Below, piece by piece: positions 27,180 to 36,332 of a stretch of DNA of 54,967 nt. The notes under the pieces are model-generated. The model was not told the origin of the DNA. It worked only from the letters and a program-made list of their open reading frames with translations, and did no database searches. The stretch is from Jannaschia aquimarina. GTDB lineage: Bacteria; Pseudomonadota; Alphaproteobacteria; Rhodobacterales; Rhodobacteraceae. Each line of letters opens with the position of its first letter. The stretch's first letter is position 1. The stretch is taken from contig NZ_JYFE01000034.1 of NCBI RefSeq assembly GCF_000877395.1, positions 1 to 54,967 on the forward strand, written 5' to 3'. The translations under genes and the position numbers were made by a program.

Positions 27180-28099
27180 ACTTCCGCGCAACGATCGAAA
27201 CCGCGGCACTCGGGGCGGCGCTGCTCTGGCTCGTGATCGGGGGATGGGTGCTCTTCGCCCCGTCGGATGAGGGAAGCTGGATTGCGAGGGCCGATCCGAT
27301 CGTCATCCTGATCGTGCTGCTCGGCCTGATGCTGCCCCTTGCCCTGTGCCTTCTCGTCATCTCCGCGACGCGTCGCCTGCGCGAGTTGAGGGGGCAGACG
27401 GTCATGTTACGGCGCGCGGTCGACAACCTCCGCATGAGCTATCTGGAGACGCGGGACACGCCCCAACCCGATCTGGTTGCGCGGCTCGACGGGCTCGACC
27501 GCTTGCGCACCCTGCTTGAGACGCGGATCGCGACCGAGGCGCGCCCTGCCGCGCAGGCTGCGCCGGCCCGTTCTGCGATGCCGGCCCCGCAACCCGCGCT
27601 CGCATTGGAGACCGGGGCACGAGAGGATGAGCTGACGCCAGCCGAACTGGTTCGGGCACTCCATTTTCCGGACAACGAGAACGATACCGAAGGGTTCGAC
27701 GTGCTCCGCCGGGCCCTGCGGCATCCACCGACCGCACAGGTTGTGTCGGCTGCGCAGGATGCCCTGACGCTCCTGTCGCAGGACGGGATCTACGTGGACG
27801 ATTTCGACATGGACGCGCAGGATCCGTCGATCTGGCGCGCCTTCGCCGACGGGACGCGTGGGGCGGAGACAAACGAGATGGGGGCGATCCACGACCGATC
27901 CGCCCTTGCCCTCGCCTCGGCCCGGATGCGCGACGATCCCGAATTCCGGGAGACGGCCCATCGCTTCCTGATGGCGTTCGACCGGATGCTCGCGGATCTC
28001 GTGGAGCGCGCGGATGACGAGGATTTCGCCGCCCTTTCGCGGACCCGCTCGGCGCGCGCCTTCATGCTCCTGGGGCGTGTCGCAGGCACCTTCGGCTGA
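27176..28099 (+). CDS. hypothetical membrane protein downstream of greA
   Basis: 307 residues, GTG start overlapping the greA stop (GTGA). Two membrane helices (about 10-28 and 41-66) are followed by a short coiled-coil-like segment ([20 protein letters not shown]), an Ala/Pro-rich linker (about 120-145) and a soluble helical C-terminal domain ([20 protein letters not shown] and on). I do not recognise a named family. The overlap suggests fixed co-expression with GreA. Confidence 0.75.
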   Translation: MNFRATIETAALGAALLWLVIGGWVLFAPSDEGSWIARADPIVILIVLLGLMLPLALCLLVISATRRLRELRGQTVMLRRAVDNLRMSYLETRDTPQPDLVARLDGLDRLRTLLETRIATEARPAAQAAPARSAMPAPQPALALETGAREDELTPAELVRALHFPDNENDTEGFDVLRRALRHPPTAQVVSAAQDALTLLSQDGIYVDDFDMDAQDPSIWRAFADGTRGAETNEMGAIHDRSALALASARMRDDPEFRETAHRFLMAFDRMLADLVERADDEDFAALSRTRSARAFMLLGRVAGTFG

Positions 28100-28128
28100 G
28101 CCGCACTGCGCCTGTGCGCCTTTGCGCG

Positions 28129-28153
28129 TAACCGATCGCGGCATCATCGGTTA
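28129..28153. promoter_or_regulatory. perfect dyad upstream of the hydroquinone reductase
   Basis: Arms TAACCGAT (28129-28136) and ATCGGTTA (28146-28153) with a 9-base spacer, 32 bases before the ATG at 28186. Size and symmetry suit a dimeric repressor or activator of MarR, TetR or LysR type; the regulator is unknown. The right arm runs into TTATCT, a possible -10 box. Confidence 0.45.
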
Positions 28154-28185
28154 TCTGTCCTTCAGACCGAATGGAGGACCTTCCG

Positions 28186-29178
28186 ATGGGCCAACTTGTC
28201 GACGGCGTCTGGCATGACGACTGGTATGATACGAAATCCAGCGGGGGGAAGTTCGTCCGCTCGACCGCGAGCTTCCGGAACTGGGTCACGGCGGACGGCT
28301 CAGCCGGCCCTTCGGGAGATGGCGGCTTCGAGGCCGAGGCGGGGCGGTATCATCTCTATGTCTCGCTCGCCTGTCCCTGGGCACACCGCACCCTGATCGC
28401 GAGGACGCTGGAAGGGCTGGAAGAGATGATCGACGTCTCGGTCGTCCACCCGGACATGCTGAGTGACGGCTGGACCTTCGAGACGAACTACCCGGCTGCG
28501 ACGGGCGACCGCCTGTACGGATCCCCGTTCCTTCGCGACATCTACACCCGCGCCAAGCCCGATGTCTCGGGGCGCGTCACCGTTCCGATCCTGTGGGACA
28601 CGAAACGGGAGACCATCGTGTCGAACGAGTCCTCCGAGATCATCCGGATGCTCGATACCGCTTTCGATCACCTGAAGACCGGCGCGATCGACCTCTATCC
28701 CGCCCCGCTCCGCGAGGAAATCGACCGGGTGAACGCCCGCGTCTACGAGCAGGTCAATAACGGCGTCTACAAGTCCGGCTTCGCGACCACGCAATCCGCC
28801 TACGAAGAAGCCGTGACCGACCTCTTCGACGGTCTGGACTGGCTGGAAGATCTGCTGGGCCAGAGGCGTTATCTTGCCGGGGATGTCGTGACCGAAGCCG
28901 ATTGGCGCCTGTTCACGACCCTCGTCCGGTTCGACGCCGTCTATCACGGTCACTTCAAGTGCAGCCGCAGACGGCTGGTCGATTACCCGAGGCTCTGGCC
29001 CTACACGCGCGAGCTGTTTCACGTTCCGGGCATCGCCGAGACGGTCAATTTCGATCACATCCGCCGCCATTACCATTTCAGCCACGAGACGATAAATCCC
29101 CACCGGATCGTACCCATCGCACCGGATATCGACTGGGACGAACCCCACGGGCGCGGGGAAACCCGGCTCGCCGCCTGA
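28186..29178 (+). CDS. glutathionyl-hydroquinone reductase (Xi-class GST)
   Basis: 330 residues. The catalytic cysteine is Cys63 in YVSLACPWAHRTLI. The N-terminal domain holds VPILWDTKRETIVSNESSEI (cis-proline and glutathione-binding ES). The C-terminal domain carries VYEQVNNGVYKSGFATTQ and YLAGDVVTEADWRLFTTLVRFDAVY, all typical of YqjG/ECM4 enzymes that remove glutathione from glutathionyl-hydroquinones. Start at 28186 because GGAGG lies ten bases upstream; the ATG at 28171 would place that site inside the gene. Confidence 0.93.
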   Translation: MGQLVDGVWHDDWYDTKSSGGKFVRSTASFRNWVTADGSAGPSGDGGFEAEAGRYHLYVSLACPWAHRTLIARTLEGLEEMIDVSVVHPDMLSDGWTFETNYPAATGDRLYGSPFLRDIYTRAKPDVSGRVTVPILWDTKRETIVSNESSEIIRMLDTAFDHLKTGAIDLYPAPLREEIDRVNARVYEQVNNGVYKSGFATTQSAYEEAVTDLFDGLDWLEDLLGQRRYLAGDVVTEADWRLFTTLVRFDAVYHGHFKCSRRRLVDYPRLWPYTRELFHVPGIAETVNFDHIRRHYHFSHETINPHRIVPIAPDIDWDEPHGRGETRLAA

Positions 29179-29193
29179 ACCGATCGGGCGGCC

Positions 29194-29577
29194 TCAGGCG
29201 GCCGCCCTGACATGGTGCGATACGACGGCGTGGACGTCCTCGGCCTGCATCCGCAGAGTGATGGCGCCCGCCGTGTTCGCTGAGTGAGCGAAGATCGAGC
29301 CGTCCGCGAACTCCCCGGATCTGGACATCTCCCACAGCACCCGGGCCTGAGGGCGGCGGTAATTCGCATAATCGGCAACCGCCAGCGGGCTGCCGGCACG
29401 CATCTCGACATTGATGACAATGACCGCGACAGGCATCTGCTGCAGGATCGCGACCGCTCCGGCCTGATCGTGAACTTCGAAGAGGGCGAACCCCATCTCC
29501 CGCCCCTGCTCCGCCCGCAAGCGCTCGGATATGGCTGTGCTGACCCCGACGGTCAGAACAAGCGGTTTGCCGTTCAT
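29194..29577 (-). CDS. receiver-like protein without the phospho-acceptor aspartate
   Basis: 127 residues. The pattern of five hydrophobic strands alternating with helices (PLVLTVGVS, MGFALFEV, PVAVIVINVEM, ARVLWEMS, DVHAVVSHHV) resembles a response-regulator receiver. At the end of the third strand, where Asp is phosphorylated, there is Asn56 (VIVINVEM), and the acidic pair after strand 1 is missing. If a receiver, it is phosphorylation-independent. No named family recognised. A CtrA-type site lies 58-72 bases upstream. Confidence 0.55.
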   Translation of the reverse strand: MNGKPLVLTVGVSTAISERLRAEQGREMGFALFEVHDQAGAVAILQQMPVAVIVINVEMRAGSPLAVADYANYRRPQARVLWEMSRSGEFADGSIFAHSANTAGAITLRMQAEDVHAVVSHHVRAAA

Positions 29578-29634
29578 CGCAGTCTCCCTCTCGATTGCCC
29601 GAAGGCTGTCGATCCGTTTTTTGGGGCCGCATGG

Positions 29635-29649
29635 TTAAGCGAGGGTTAA
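29635..29649 (-). promoter_or_regulatory. CtrA-type binding site
   Basis: TTAA (29635-29638), seven bases, TTAA (29646-29649): the full TTAA-N7-TTAA box of the alphaproteobacterial regulator CtrA. Read on the minus strand it continues as TTAACCAT, the preferred extended half-site. It lies 58 bases upstream of the receiver-like gene (start 29577) and about 95 bases upstream of the divergent DUF1636 gene. The window is GC-rich, which makes chance occurrence less likely. Confidence 0.65.
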
Positions 29650-29743
29650 ACAATTCCGGAGACCGGCAGGTGTGGCAAGACACCGCCCATTGCGCTCGCG
29701 CGGGCAAGGTGCGTTAACGCCTGCGCGATCCGGGGAGAGGTGC

Positions 29744-30130
29744 ATGTTGACCACAATCACCGTCTGCGACACCTGCAAGCGCGAAGGGTGGAACGCCGAG
29801 TCCGGACAGACCGACGGAGAGATCCTCGCATCGCTGATCGAGCGGGCGGCCGACGGTCTCGACGGCATCACTGTCAGACGGCATTCCTGTCTGATGGGCT
29901 GTTCGTCGGCATGCAACGTCGCGCTGCAGGCGGACGGAAAGATGGCCTACACGTTGGGCGGGTTCGATCCCACCTCCGATGCGGCCGACGGCATCGTCGA
30001 ATATGCGTCGCTCCATGCACGCGAGAAAACTGGCATCGTGGCGTATCGAGACTGGCCCGAGGCGATCAACGGCCATTTCGTGACCCGCCATCCGCCCCTG
30101 CCCGACGCGTCGGCCGATCCCGATGACTGA
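29744..30130 (+). CDS. DUF1636 family metal-binding protein
   Basis: 128 residues. Cysteines at 8 and 11 (CDTC) and at 49, 53 and 57 (HSCLMGCSSACNVAL) have the C-x2-C ... C-x3-C-x3-C layout of DUF1636, a ferredoxin-like family often found with cobalamin genes. Here it overlaps the next gene, cobC, by 8 bases. The role is unknown; electron transfer or cobalt/iron handling is inferred from context. Start at 29744 with GGGGAGAGG upstream. Confidence 0.83.
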   Translation: MLTTITVCDTCKREGWNAESGQTDGEILASLIERAADGLDGITVRRHSCLMGCSSACNVALQADGKMAYTLGGFDPTSDAADGIVEYASLHAREKTGIVAYRDWPEAINGHFVTRHPPLPDASADPDD

Positions 30131-31148
30131 ACCGTCCGGCGGGCGCGAGCATGGCGGTGGCCTCGACGCGGCCATCGACCGATGGGGCGGGACGCGCGAC
30201 GCGTGGATCGACCTGTCTACGGGCATCAACCCTGTGCCGTACCCGATTTCCGATCTGGACCCGTATTGCTGGACCGCGTTGCCTGACCGGGCGGCGCATG
30301 ACCGTCTGGTCCGGGCCGCGCGCGAATTCTGGGACGTGCCGAGCGAGGCGGAGATCCTGCCCACACCCGGCGCTTCGGCACTGATCGCGCGCCTGCCGGG
30401 CCTGATCCCGGGTCCCGGCGAGTTCGTCGTCGATCCTCACAGCTACGGTGAATGGCGCGCGGCCTTCCTGGCGTCCGGCTGGCAGCCGCATGTCGCCACG
30501 CAACACGACGCCGGCATCCCGCATGCCGAGGTCTCCGTCCATCCGGACAACCCCACCGGCATCTATGCCCCCGGACCGGACCGTGCGAGCTTCGGCCCGG
30601 CCTCCTGTACCGACGGCCCGTACGAAGGGTTCACCGCCATCTATGATGAGAGTTTCGCGGATTGCGTCGACCCCAAGGACAGCTTGGTCTGGACGACGCG
30701 TTCGCCGGCTTTCGTCGTCGTGAAAAGCTTCGGCAAGTTCTGGGGGCTCGCCGGGCTACGGCTTGGCTTTCTGATCGGGTCGCCGGGCCTCGTGGCTCGG
30801 ATGGCAGAGGCGCTGGGCCCATGGCCTGTCTCGGGGCCCGCCCTCGCGATCGGCGCCGCAGCACTGGAGGATCGGGCCTGGGCCGAAGAGACGCGGACCC
30901 GCCTCGTCCGCGACGCGGCCCGGTTGGACGACCTGATGTGCGGGGCGGGGATGCATCGCGAGGTTCTGGGAACCCCGCTCTTTCGAACCTACACCGTGCC
31001 CGGATTCGGGGCGGCGGCCGACTGGCAGGAAAGGCTGGCCCGGCAGCGCATCTGGAGCCGGACCTTCTCGCATAGTCCCGCATTGCTGCGGCTTGGCCTG
31101 CCGGATCCCGACGATTGGTCGAGGCTTGAAACTGCGCTGGCGGCTTGA
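30123..31148 (+). CDS. cobC: threonine-phosphate decarboxylase of cobalamin synthesis
   Basis: 341 residues, fold-type I PLP enzyme. HPDNPTG (140-146), the PLP-phenol aspartate in AIYDESF (Asp175) and the Schiff-base lysine in KSFGKFWGLAGLRLG (Lys205) are visible. It yields (R)-1-aminopropan-2-ol phosphate, the linker used by CobD. Called cobC in the Pseudomonas/Rhodobacter naming; cobD in Salmonella naming. The adjoining CbiB-type synthase supports this over histidinol-phosphate aminotransferase. Confidence 0.9.
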   Translation: MTEPSGGREHGGGLDAAIDRWGGTRDAWIDLSTGINPVPYPISDLDPYCWTALPDRAAHDRLVRAAREFWDVPSEAEILPTPGASALIARLPGLIPGPGEFVVDPHSYGEWRAAFLASGWQPHVATQHDAGIPHAEVSVHPDNPTGIYAPGPDRASFGPASCTDGPYEGFTAIYDESFADCVDPKDSLVWTTRSPAFVVVKSFGKFWGLAGLRLGFLIGSPGLVARMAEALGPWPVSGPALAIGAAALEDRAWAEETRTRLVRDAARLDDLMCGAGMHREVLGTPLFRTYTVPGFGAAADWQERLARQRIWSRTFSHSPALLRLGLPDPDDWSRLETALAA

Positions 31149-32071
31149 CGCTTTCGCTGGCTCTTCTACTCGACGCCCTTCTGGGCGAGCCGGACTGGCT
31201 CTGGCGGCGCCTGCCCCATCCGGCGGTTCTGATGGGCCGCGCGGTCGAGGCGCTGGACGCGCGCTGGAACCACGCAGACGCACGGCGGTGGAAGGGGATC
31301 GCGGCCCTCGCGATCCTCGTGGGCACCGCAGGTTTCGTCGGTTGGACGCTCGCCGCCTTACACCCGGCGCTTGAGTTGCTGGTCGCAGCGGTCCTGCTGG
31401 CCCAGCGGAGCCTCGTCGAACACGTCCGCGCGGTCGCCCGCGCCTTGGCCATCGGCTTGCCCGCAGGCCGCAAGGCGGTCGCCATGATAGTCGGGCGGGA
31501 CACGGCCGATATGGACGAACAGGCGGTCGCGAGGGCGGCGATCGAGAGCGCAGCGGAGAACCTGTCTGACGGCGTGATCGCCCCCGCCTTCTGGTTCGCC
31601 GTCGGGGGGCTGCCTGCGATGGCCGCCTACAAGATGGTGAACACCGCGGACTCGACGGTCGGATACCGCACCCCGCGTCACGCCGATTTCGGTTGGGCGT
31701 CGGCCCGGCTGGACGACGTTCTCAACTGGATCCCGGCCCGGCTGACGGCAGGGTTCATCCTTCTGTCGACCCGGACATCGGGGGCCGGGCTCTCGGCCGA
31801 CTCTCGGCTGCATCGCTCTCCCAACGCGGGCTGGCCCGAGGCGGCGATGGCGCGGGCCCTGAATGTGGCGCTGGCCGGACCCCGCAGCTACGACGGCACG
31901 CCGCGAGACTTTCCCTGGGTCCATCCCGAAGGTCGTCGAGACCCCGGCAGGGCCGAGATCGACGGGGCCGTCCGCGTCCTCTGGCGCACCTGGCTGGCCG
32001 CCCTGCTCTGCGTCGCCATTTGGGAAGCGGCTCCGCATGTGCTCTTCTTCTTGGCGGCGCTTGCGATCTAG
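31145..32071 (+). CDS. cobD: adenosylcobinamide-phosphate synthase (CobD/CbiB)
   Basis: 308 residues, membrane protein. DALLGEPDWLWRRLPHPAVLMG at the start, the long AAIESAAENLSDGVIAPAFW and YKMVNTADSTVGYRTPRHADFGWASARLDD are diagnostic of CbiB/CobD, which attaches aminopropanol phosphate to adenosylcobyric acid. TTG start overlapping the cobC stop (TTGA). The 3' end overlaps the convergent transglutaminase gene by 4 bases. Confidence 0.95.
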   Translation: MTLSLALLLDALLGEPDWLWRRLPHPAVLMGRAVEALDARWNHADARRWKGIAALAILVGTAGFVGWTLAALHPALELLVAAVLLAQRSLVEHVRAVARALAIGLPAGRKAVAMIVGRDTADMDEQAVARAAIESAAENLSDGVIAPAFWFAVGGLPAMAAYKMVNTADSTVGYRTPRHADFGWASARLDDVLNWIPARLTAGFILLSTRTSGAGLSADSRLHRSPNAGWPEAAMARALNVALAGPRSYDGTPRDFPWVHPEGRRDPGRAEIDGAVRVLWRTWLAALLCVAIWEAAPHVLFFLAALAI

Positions 32072-32856
32072 GCTGGGCCGAGGCGGCGGACCGACACACT
32101 CTGCTCGATCAGGGCCGCCGCGCCGATCACGGTCAGGAATGAGACATCGGCGGCGTCCCGCCCCACCCCGATCAGCGCCATGTTCGACGGCTTGGCCATC
32201 CCGGTCGGGTCGATGAAATGCCACGCCCCGTCCAGCCAGACCTGCGCGACCGCGTGGAAATCCGGAGGATCGACGTCAGGCGCATAGACGCTGGCCATCC
32301 GCGCCGGGAGCGATGCCGCGCGTGCGAGCGCGATGAAGACATGAGCGTAATCCCGACAGACGCCCCTGCGCGACATGAACGTCTCGTAGGCCGTCGTGGT
32401 GGGGCCGCTCGCGCCGGGAATGTAGGCGAAGTTGGCTTCGATCCAGTCCCGGATGGCGACCGCAAGCGCACCGCCTACCAGATCGGCGAACTTGTCGTCC
32501 ATCAGCCCCTCGAAAAGGTCCGAGACGGCGTAGCGGGACGGCATCAGATAGGATGTCACCTCGGCTGGCAGGGCGCGAGGGTCGGTCGGGGGAAGACCCC
32601 GGAGATCCCGGTCAGGGCGCGTCACCTCTACCTCGGCCAGGTGGGTGATGCCGAGTTGTCCTGCGGCCCCCATCCAGGCCCGGGTGCCCACGCCGCCCTC
32701 GGCGGCGATCCTGACGAATCCGTCCACCGGCGTGGTGGAGAGGCTTTCGGAAAGAATGTCCTGCCCTTCCGCGTGGGCGACCTCGATCTGCAACAGGCAG
32801 TCGCAGGGCGCCGCCATCTCGTAGGTCATGCGGGAGTCTATGGCGAGCCGGGTCAT
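32068..32856 (-). CDS. transglutaminase-like cysteine protease-fold protein
   Basis: 262 residues. The Cys-His-Asp triad of the transglutaminase-core superfamily is clear: Cys167 (SRRGVCRDYAHVFI), His201 (PPDFHAVAQVWL) and Asp216 (WHFIDPTGM). An N-terminal beta domain (about 1-100) is of the bacterial transglutaminase type. No signal peptide. Probably a peptidase or amidase; the substrate is unknown. Confidence 0.85.
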   Translation of the reverse strand: MTRLAIDSRMTYEMAAPCDCLLQIEVAHAEGQDILSESLSTTPVDGFVRIAAEGGVGTRAWMGAAGQLGITHLAEVEVTRPDRDLRGLPPTDPRALPAEVTSYLMPSRYAVSDLFEGLMDDKFADLVGGALAVAIRDWIEANFAYIPGASGPTTTAYETFMSRRGVCRDYAHVFIALARAASLPARMASVYAPDVDPPDFHAVAQVWLDGAWHFIDPTGMAKPSNMALIGVGRDAADVSFLTVIGAAALIEQSVSVRRLGPA

Positions 32857-32879
32857 ATGGCGAAGCTAGCGCGGGCGGC

Positions 32880-35800
32880 TCAGGCCACCAGCGCTTCGGC
32901 CTTCTTCAGGTCCACGCTGACAAGCTGGCTCACCCCCTGTTCGACCATCGTCACCCCGAAAAGGCGGTCCATCCGCGCCATCGTCACGGCGTGGTGCGTG
33001 ATGATCAGGAACCGCGTGTCGGTCCGGCGCGTCATCTCGTCCAGCATGTCGCAGAACCTCGTGACGTTCGCATCGTCCAACGGCGCATCTACCTCGTCGA
33101 GCACACAGATCGGCGCCGGGTTCGCGAGGAAAACGGCGAAGATGAGGGCCAGCGCCGTCAGCGTCTGCTCCCCTCCGGACAAGAGCGACAAGGTCGACAG
33201 CTTCTTGCCGGGCGGTTGGCACATGATTTCAAGCCCCGCCTCCAGCGGGTCGTCCGACTCCACCAGTTCCAGCCGCGCCTCGCCGCCTTGAAAGAGATGC
33301 CGGAAGAGCAGCGAGAAGTTCGCGTTCACCGTCCCGAACGCATCCATAAGACGCTGCCGCCCCTCCTTGTTCAGGGCCGCGATGCCGGCCCGCAACTCGG
33401 CGATGGCCGCTTCGAGATCGGCCTTCTCGGCAACGAGATTATCGTGCTCGGCCGACACTTCCTTGGCGTCCTCCTCGGCCCGCAGATTGACCGCGCCCAA
33501 GGCGTCGCGCTGGCGCTTCAGGCGGGCGACATCGGCCTCAAGGCGGTCGACGGGCAAGTCATCCGGCACTTCGTCGAGGGACTCGAGCAATCGTTCGGGC
33601 GTGATTTCCATCGCCTCGCGGATCCGGTCGACGGCCGTCTGGAGGCTCTCGTCGGCAGCCTCCAGACGGGCCTGCGCGGCGGCGCGGCCTTCACGCGCCT
33701 CGCCCGCGGCCCGCTCTGCATCGCGTTCGGCCAATTGCGCCTCGCGCAGGGCCGTCTCGCCCTCGGCCAAGGCATCCGCCGCCGCCTTCCGGCGCGTGGT
33801 CGCCCTCTCCAATTCGTCATGCAGCTTCGCCGCCTCGGCCGCGACCTGTTCCGGCACCGCTCGGGCGGCTTTCAATTCGGTCGCCGTCGCCTCGCGACGA
33901 TCGGACAGCTCTCTCGTGCGGTTGCCCGCGTTCTCTCGACGGCCCGTCCAATCCGAAAGCTCGCGCGTCACGGTGGCGAGGCGCTTGGCGCGCGCTTCGG
34001 CCTCCCGCTTGATCTCGTCGGCTTGTGCGCGGCGGGACATCATCGCCATGCGCGCGGCCTCGACGGTCTGGCGCATCGTCTCCAACGCGGCCCGCGCGCC
34101 CTCGAGCGGTGGCAAGTCGCGCAGGGCCGCCTGTGCCTCGCGCGCCGCCTCCTTGGCCTCCAGCCCGTCGGCATCCAGCCGACCCGTCGCCATCTGCGCC
34201 GTCTCGAGCTTTGAGGCGGCAAGCCCGCGCTCGCCTTCAAGGCGGGCAAGCTTGCGCCCCGCTTCGGTCGCGGCCCGGTCGGCGGCGCGCAACCTGTCCC
34301 GAGGCGCGGCCTCGGCCGCGCGCCGCCGTTCCAGCGTCTTGGACAAGGCCTCGTGCGCGGCGCGGGTCCCGTCGGCGCGACTTTCGGCTTCCTCGAGATC
34401 CCGTCTCAGGGAAGACAACCGGTTCACCTGCTGGAGCCGCAAGGCCGCTGCCGAAGGAGCGGCTTCTGCCGAGGCGCGATAGCCGTCCCAGCGCCACAGA
34501 TCCCCATCGGTCGAGACCAGCACTTGCCCCGGCAGAAGGCGGGGCTGCATCTGCGCCGCTTCCTCGGGGTCGATCAGCCCGATCTGTCCCAGACGGCGGG
34601 CCAGAACGTCGGGGGCCTCGACCTGAGGTGCCAGCGCCTCGATCCCGTCTGGCAGCGGCTGCGGCCGGTCATAGGGGGCGAGGGTCACCCACCCGGTCTC
34701 CGCCTCCCGGTCGGCTTCGGAGACACGCAGATCCTCGCCGACGGCGGCCCCGAGCGCCGCTTCGTAGCCGGGCGACACCGTCAACCTGTCCAGAAGCGGT
34801 TCGCCCTCGCCATCGTCCCGGGACAGAAGGTTGGCCAAGGCCCCCACCTCGGCGCGAAGCGTCGAGGCGGCGCCCTCCGCCTCGGCACGCTGGGTGCGGG
34901 CGCGGCCCTCCTCTTCCTGCGCGGTCTCGCGTGCGGCCTCGGCCGCCTCCAGGGCCGCCTCGGCCTCCGTCGCTCCGGCCTGTGCCTCGGTCCGCTCCGC
35001 CTGAGCGGCTTCCTGAGCGGCGTCGGCCTCCGCCAGCGTCCGGCGGGCAATCGCGGCCTGCGCCTCGGCACGCTCACGCTCCGCCTCGACGCGCGTGACA
35101 CGCGCTTGCGCGTCTTCGGCCATGCGGTTCGCGGATTGGTGACGGGCCGACAGGCGGGCCATGTCCTCCGTGAGCTGAGCCAGCTCTTCCTCGCGGTCTT
35201 GCAGGATACGGGCGGCTTCGTGCGCTTCGGCCTGTGCGGTCGCCAGTTCCTCGCCCTCGCCCGATCCGGCCTGCTCCAGCGATTCGGTTTCGGCGGTCAG
35301 ACGCGCGATGCTCTCGGCGGCATCCCGGCCCAGTATCTCCTCGCGCTCCGCATCGGCATCGAGTTGCCGGGCGCGGGCTTCCAGAGCCTCGATCGTCGAC
35401 CGCGCCCGGGTCTCGCGCTCTTCCAGCGTGTCGCGGGCGACCTGCAAGCGTTGCAGGACCGCACCGGCGACGGCCTCCTCCTCCCGGAGCGGTGGCATCG
35501 CCTCCTCGGCGGCGCCACGTGCGCGGCCCGCCGCGACGGCCTCACGCTCGGCGCTCGCGGCTCCGGTCGCAGCGTTCCGCAGGGCCGCATCCGCCGCCGC
35601 GCGCGCCGCATCCGCCTCGCGCCAGCGCGCATAAAGCAGAAGACCTTCGGCGCGGCGGAGCGCCTCTCCGATCTCGCGGTACCGTGCGGCCTGACGGGCC
35701 TGGCGGGCCAGCGACGCGAGTTGCGCCGCAAGCTGCTCGATCACGTCATCGACCCGCGCGAGGTTCGTCTCGGCTCCGTTCAGTTTCAACTCCGCCTCGT

Positions 35801-36332
35801 GGCGGCGCGCATAAAGCCCGCTGATCCCGGCTGCCTCTTCGAGGATCCGACGCCGACGCTGCGGCTTGGCGTTGATCAATTCGCTGATCTGGCCCTGCCG
35901 CACCAGAGCGGGCGAATGCGCGCCCGTCGAGGCGTCCGCGAACAGCATCTGCACGTCGCGCGCCCTGACATCCTTGCCGTTCAGCTTGTAGGCGCTGCCC
36001 GCATCCCGCGTGATCCGGCGCACCACATCAAGCGCGTCGGCGTCGTTGAAAGCGGCAGGCGCGGTCCGGTCCGCATTGTCCAGCGCCAGCGTCACCTCCG
36101 CGAAGTTGCGGGCCGGGCGGCTTGCCGCGCCGGCGAAGATGACGTCCTCCATTCCACCGCCGCGCATCGCGGTCGGGCGGTTCTCACCCATGACCCAGCG
36201 CAAGGCTTCCAGAAGGTTCGACTTGCCGCAGCCATTGGGGCCGACCACGCCCGTCAGCCCGTCCGCGATCACCAGATCGGTCGGATCCACGAAGCTCTTG
36301 AAGCCGTGTAGCCTGAGTCGCGTGAAGCGCAC
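32880..36332 (-). CDS. smc: chromosome segregation protein SMC
   Basis: 1150 residues, the usual bacterial SMC length. Walker A GPNGCGKSN (31-39) lies in the N-terminal head. Two long Ala/Glu/Arg-rich coiled coils flank a hinge at about 500-640. The C-terminal head has the signature LLSGGEQTLTALALIFAVF and Walker B PICVLDEVDAPLD. It compacts and separates chromosomes together with ScpA and ScpB, which are not here. The first codons RFTRLRLHGFKSFVDPT are standard. Confidence 0.97.
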   Translation of the reverse strand: MRFTRLRLHGFKSFVDPTDLVIADGLTGVVGPNGCGKSNLLEALRWVMGENRPTAMRGGGMEDVIFAGAASRPARNFAEVTLALDNADRTAPAAFNDADALDVVRRITRDAGSAYKLNGKDVRARDVQMLFADASTGAHSPALVRQGQISELINAKPQRRRRILEEAAGISGLYARRHEAELKLNGAETNLARVDDVIEQLAAQLASLARQARQAARYREIGEALRRAEGLLLYARWREADAARAAADAALRNAATGAASAEREAVAAGRARGAAEEAMPPLREEEAVAGAVLQRLQVARDTLEERETRARSTIEALEARARQLDADAEREEILGRDAAESIARLTAETESLEQAGSGEGEELATAQAEAHEAARILQDREEELAQLTEDMARLSARHQSANRMAEDAQARVTRVEAERERAEAQAAIARRTLAEADAAQEAAQAERTEAQAGATEAEAALEAAEAARETAQEEEGRARTQRAEAEGAASTLRAEVGALANLLSRDDGEGEPLLDRLTVSPGYEAALGAAVGEDLRVSEADREAETGWVTLAPYDRPQPLPDGIEALAPQVEAPDVLARRLGQIGLIDPEEAAQMQPRLLPGQVLVSTDGDLWRWDGYRASAEAAPSAAALRLQQVNRLSSLRRDLEEAESRADGTRAAHEALSKTLERRRAAEAAPRDRLRAADRAATEAGRKLARLEGERGLAASKLETAQMATGRLDADGLEAKEAAREAQAALRDLPPLEGARAALETMRQTVEAARMAMMSRRAQADEIKREAEARAKRLATVTRELSDWTGRRENAGNRTRELSDRREATATELKAARAVPEQVAAEAAKLHDELERATTRRKAAADALAEGETALREAQLAERDAERAAGEAREGRAAAQARLEAADESLQTAVDRIREAMEITPERLLESLDEVPDDLPVDRLEADVARLKRQRDALGAVNLRAEEDAKEVSAEHDNLVAEKADLEAAIAELRAGIAALNKEGRQRLMDAFGTVNANFSLLFRHLFQGGEARLELVESDDPLEAGLEIMCQPPGKKLSTLSLLSGGEQTLTALALIFAVFLANPAPICVLDEVDAPLDDANVTRFCDMLDEMTRRTDTRFLIITHHAVTMARMDRLFGVTMVEQGVSQLVSVDLKKAEALVA

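Noticed and set aside
34353-36311. 652-codon open frame on the plus strand
   Set aside because: It lies antisense to smc, has Arg/Gly/Leu-rich composition and no motif or ribosome site. Long antisense frames are usual in very GC-rich DNA.
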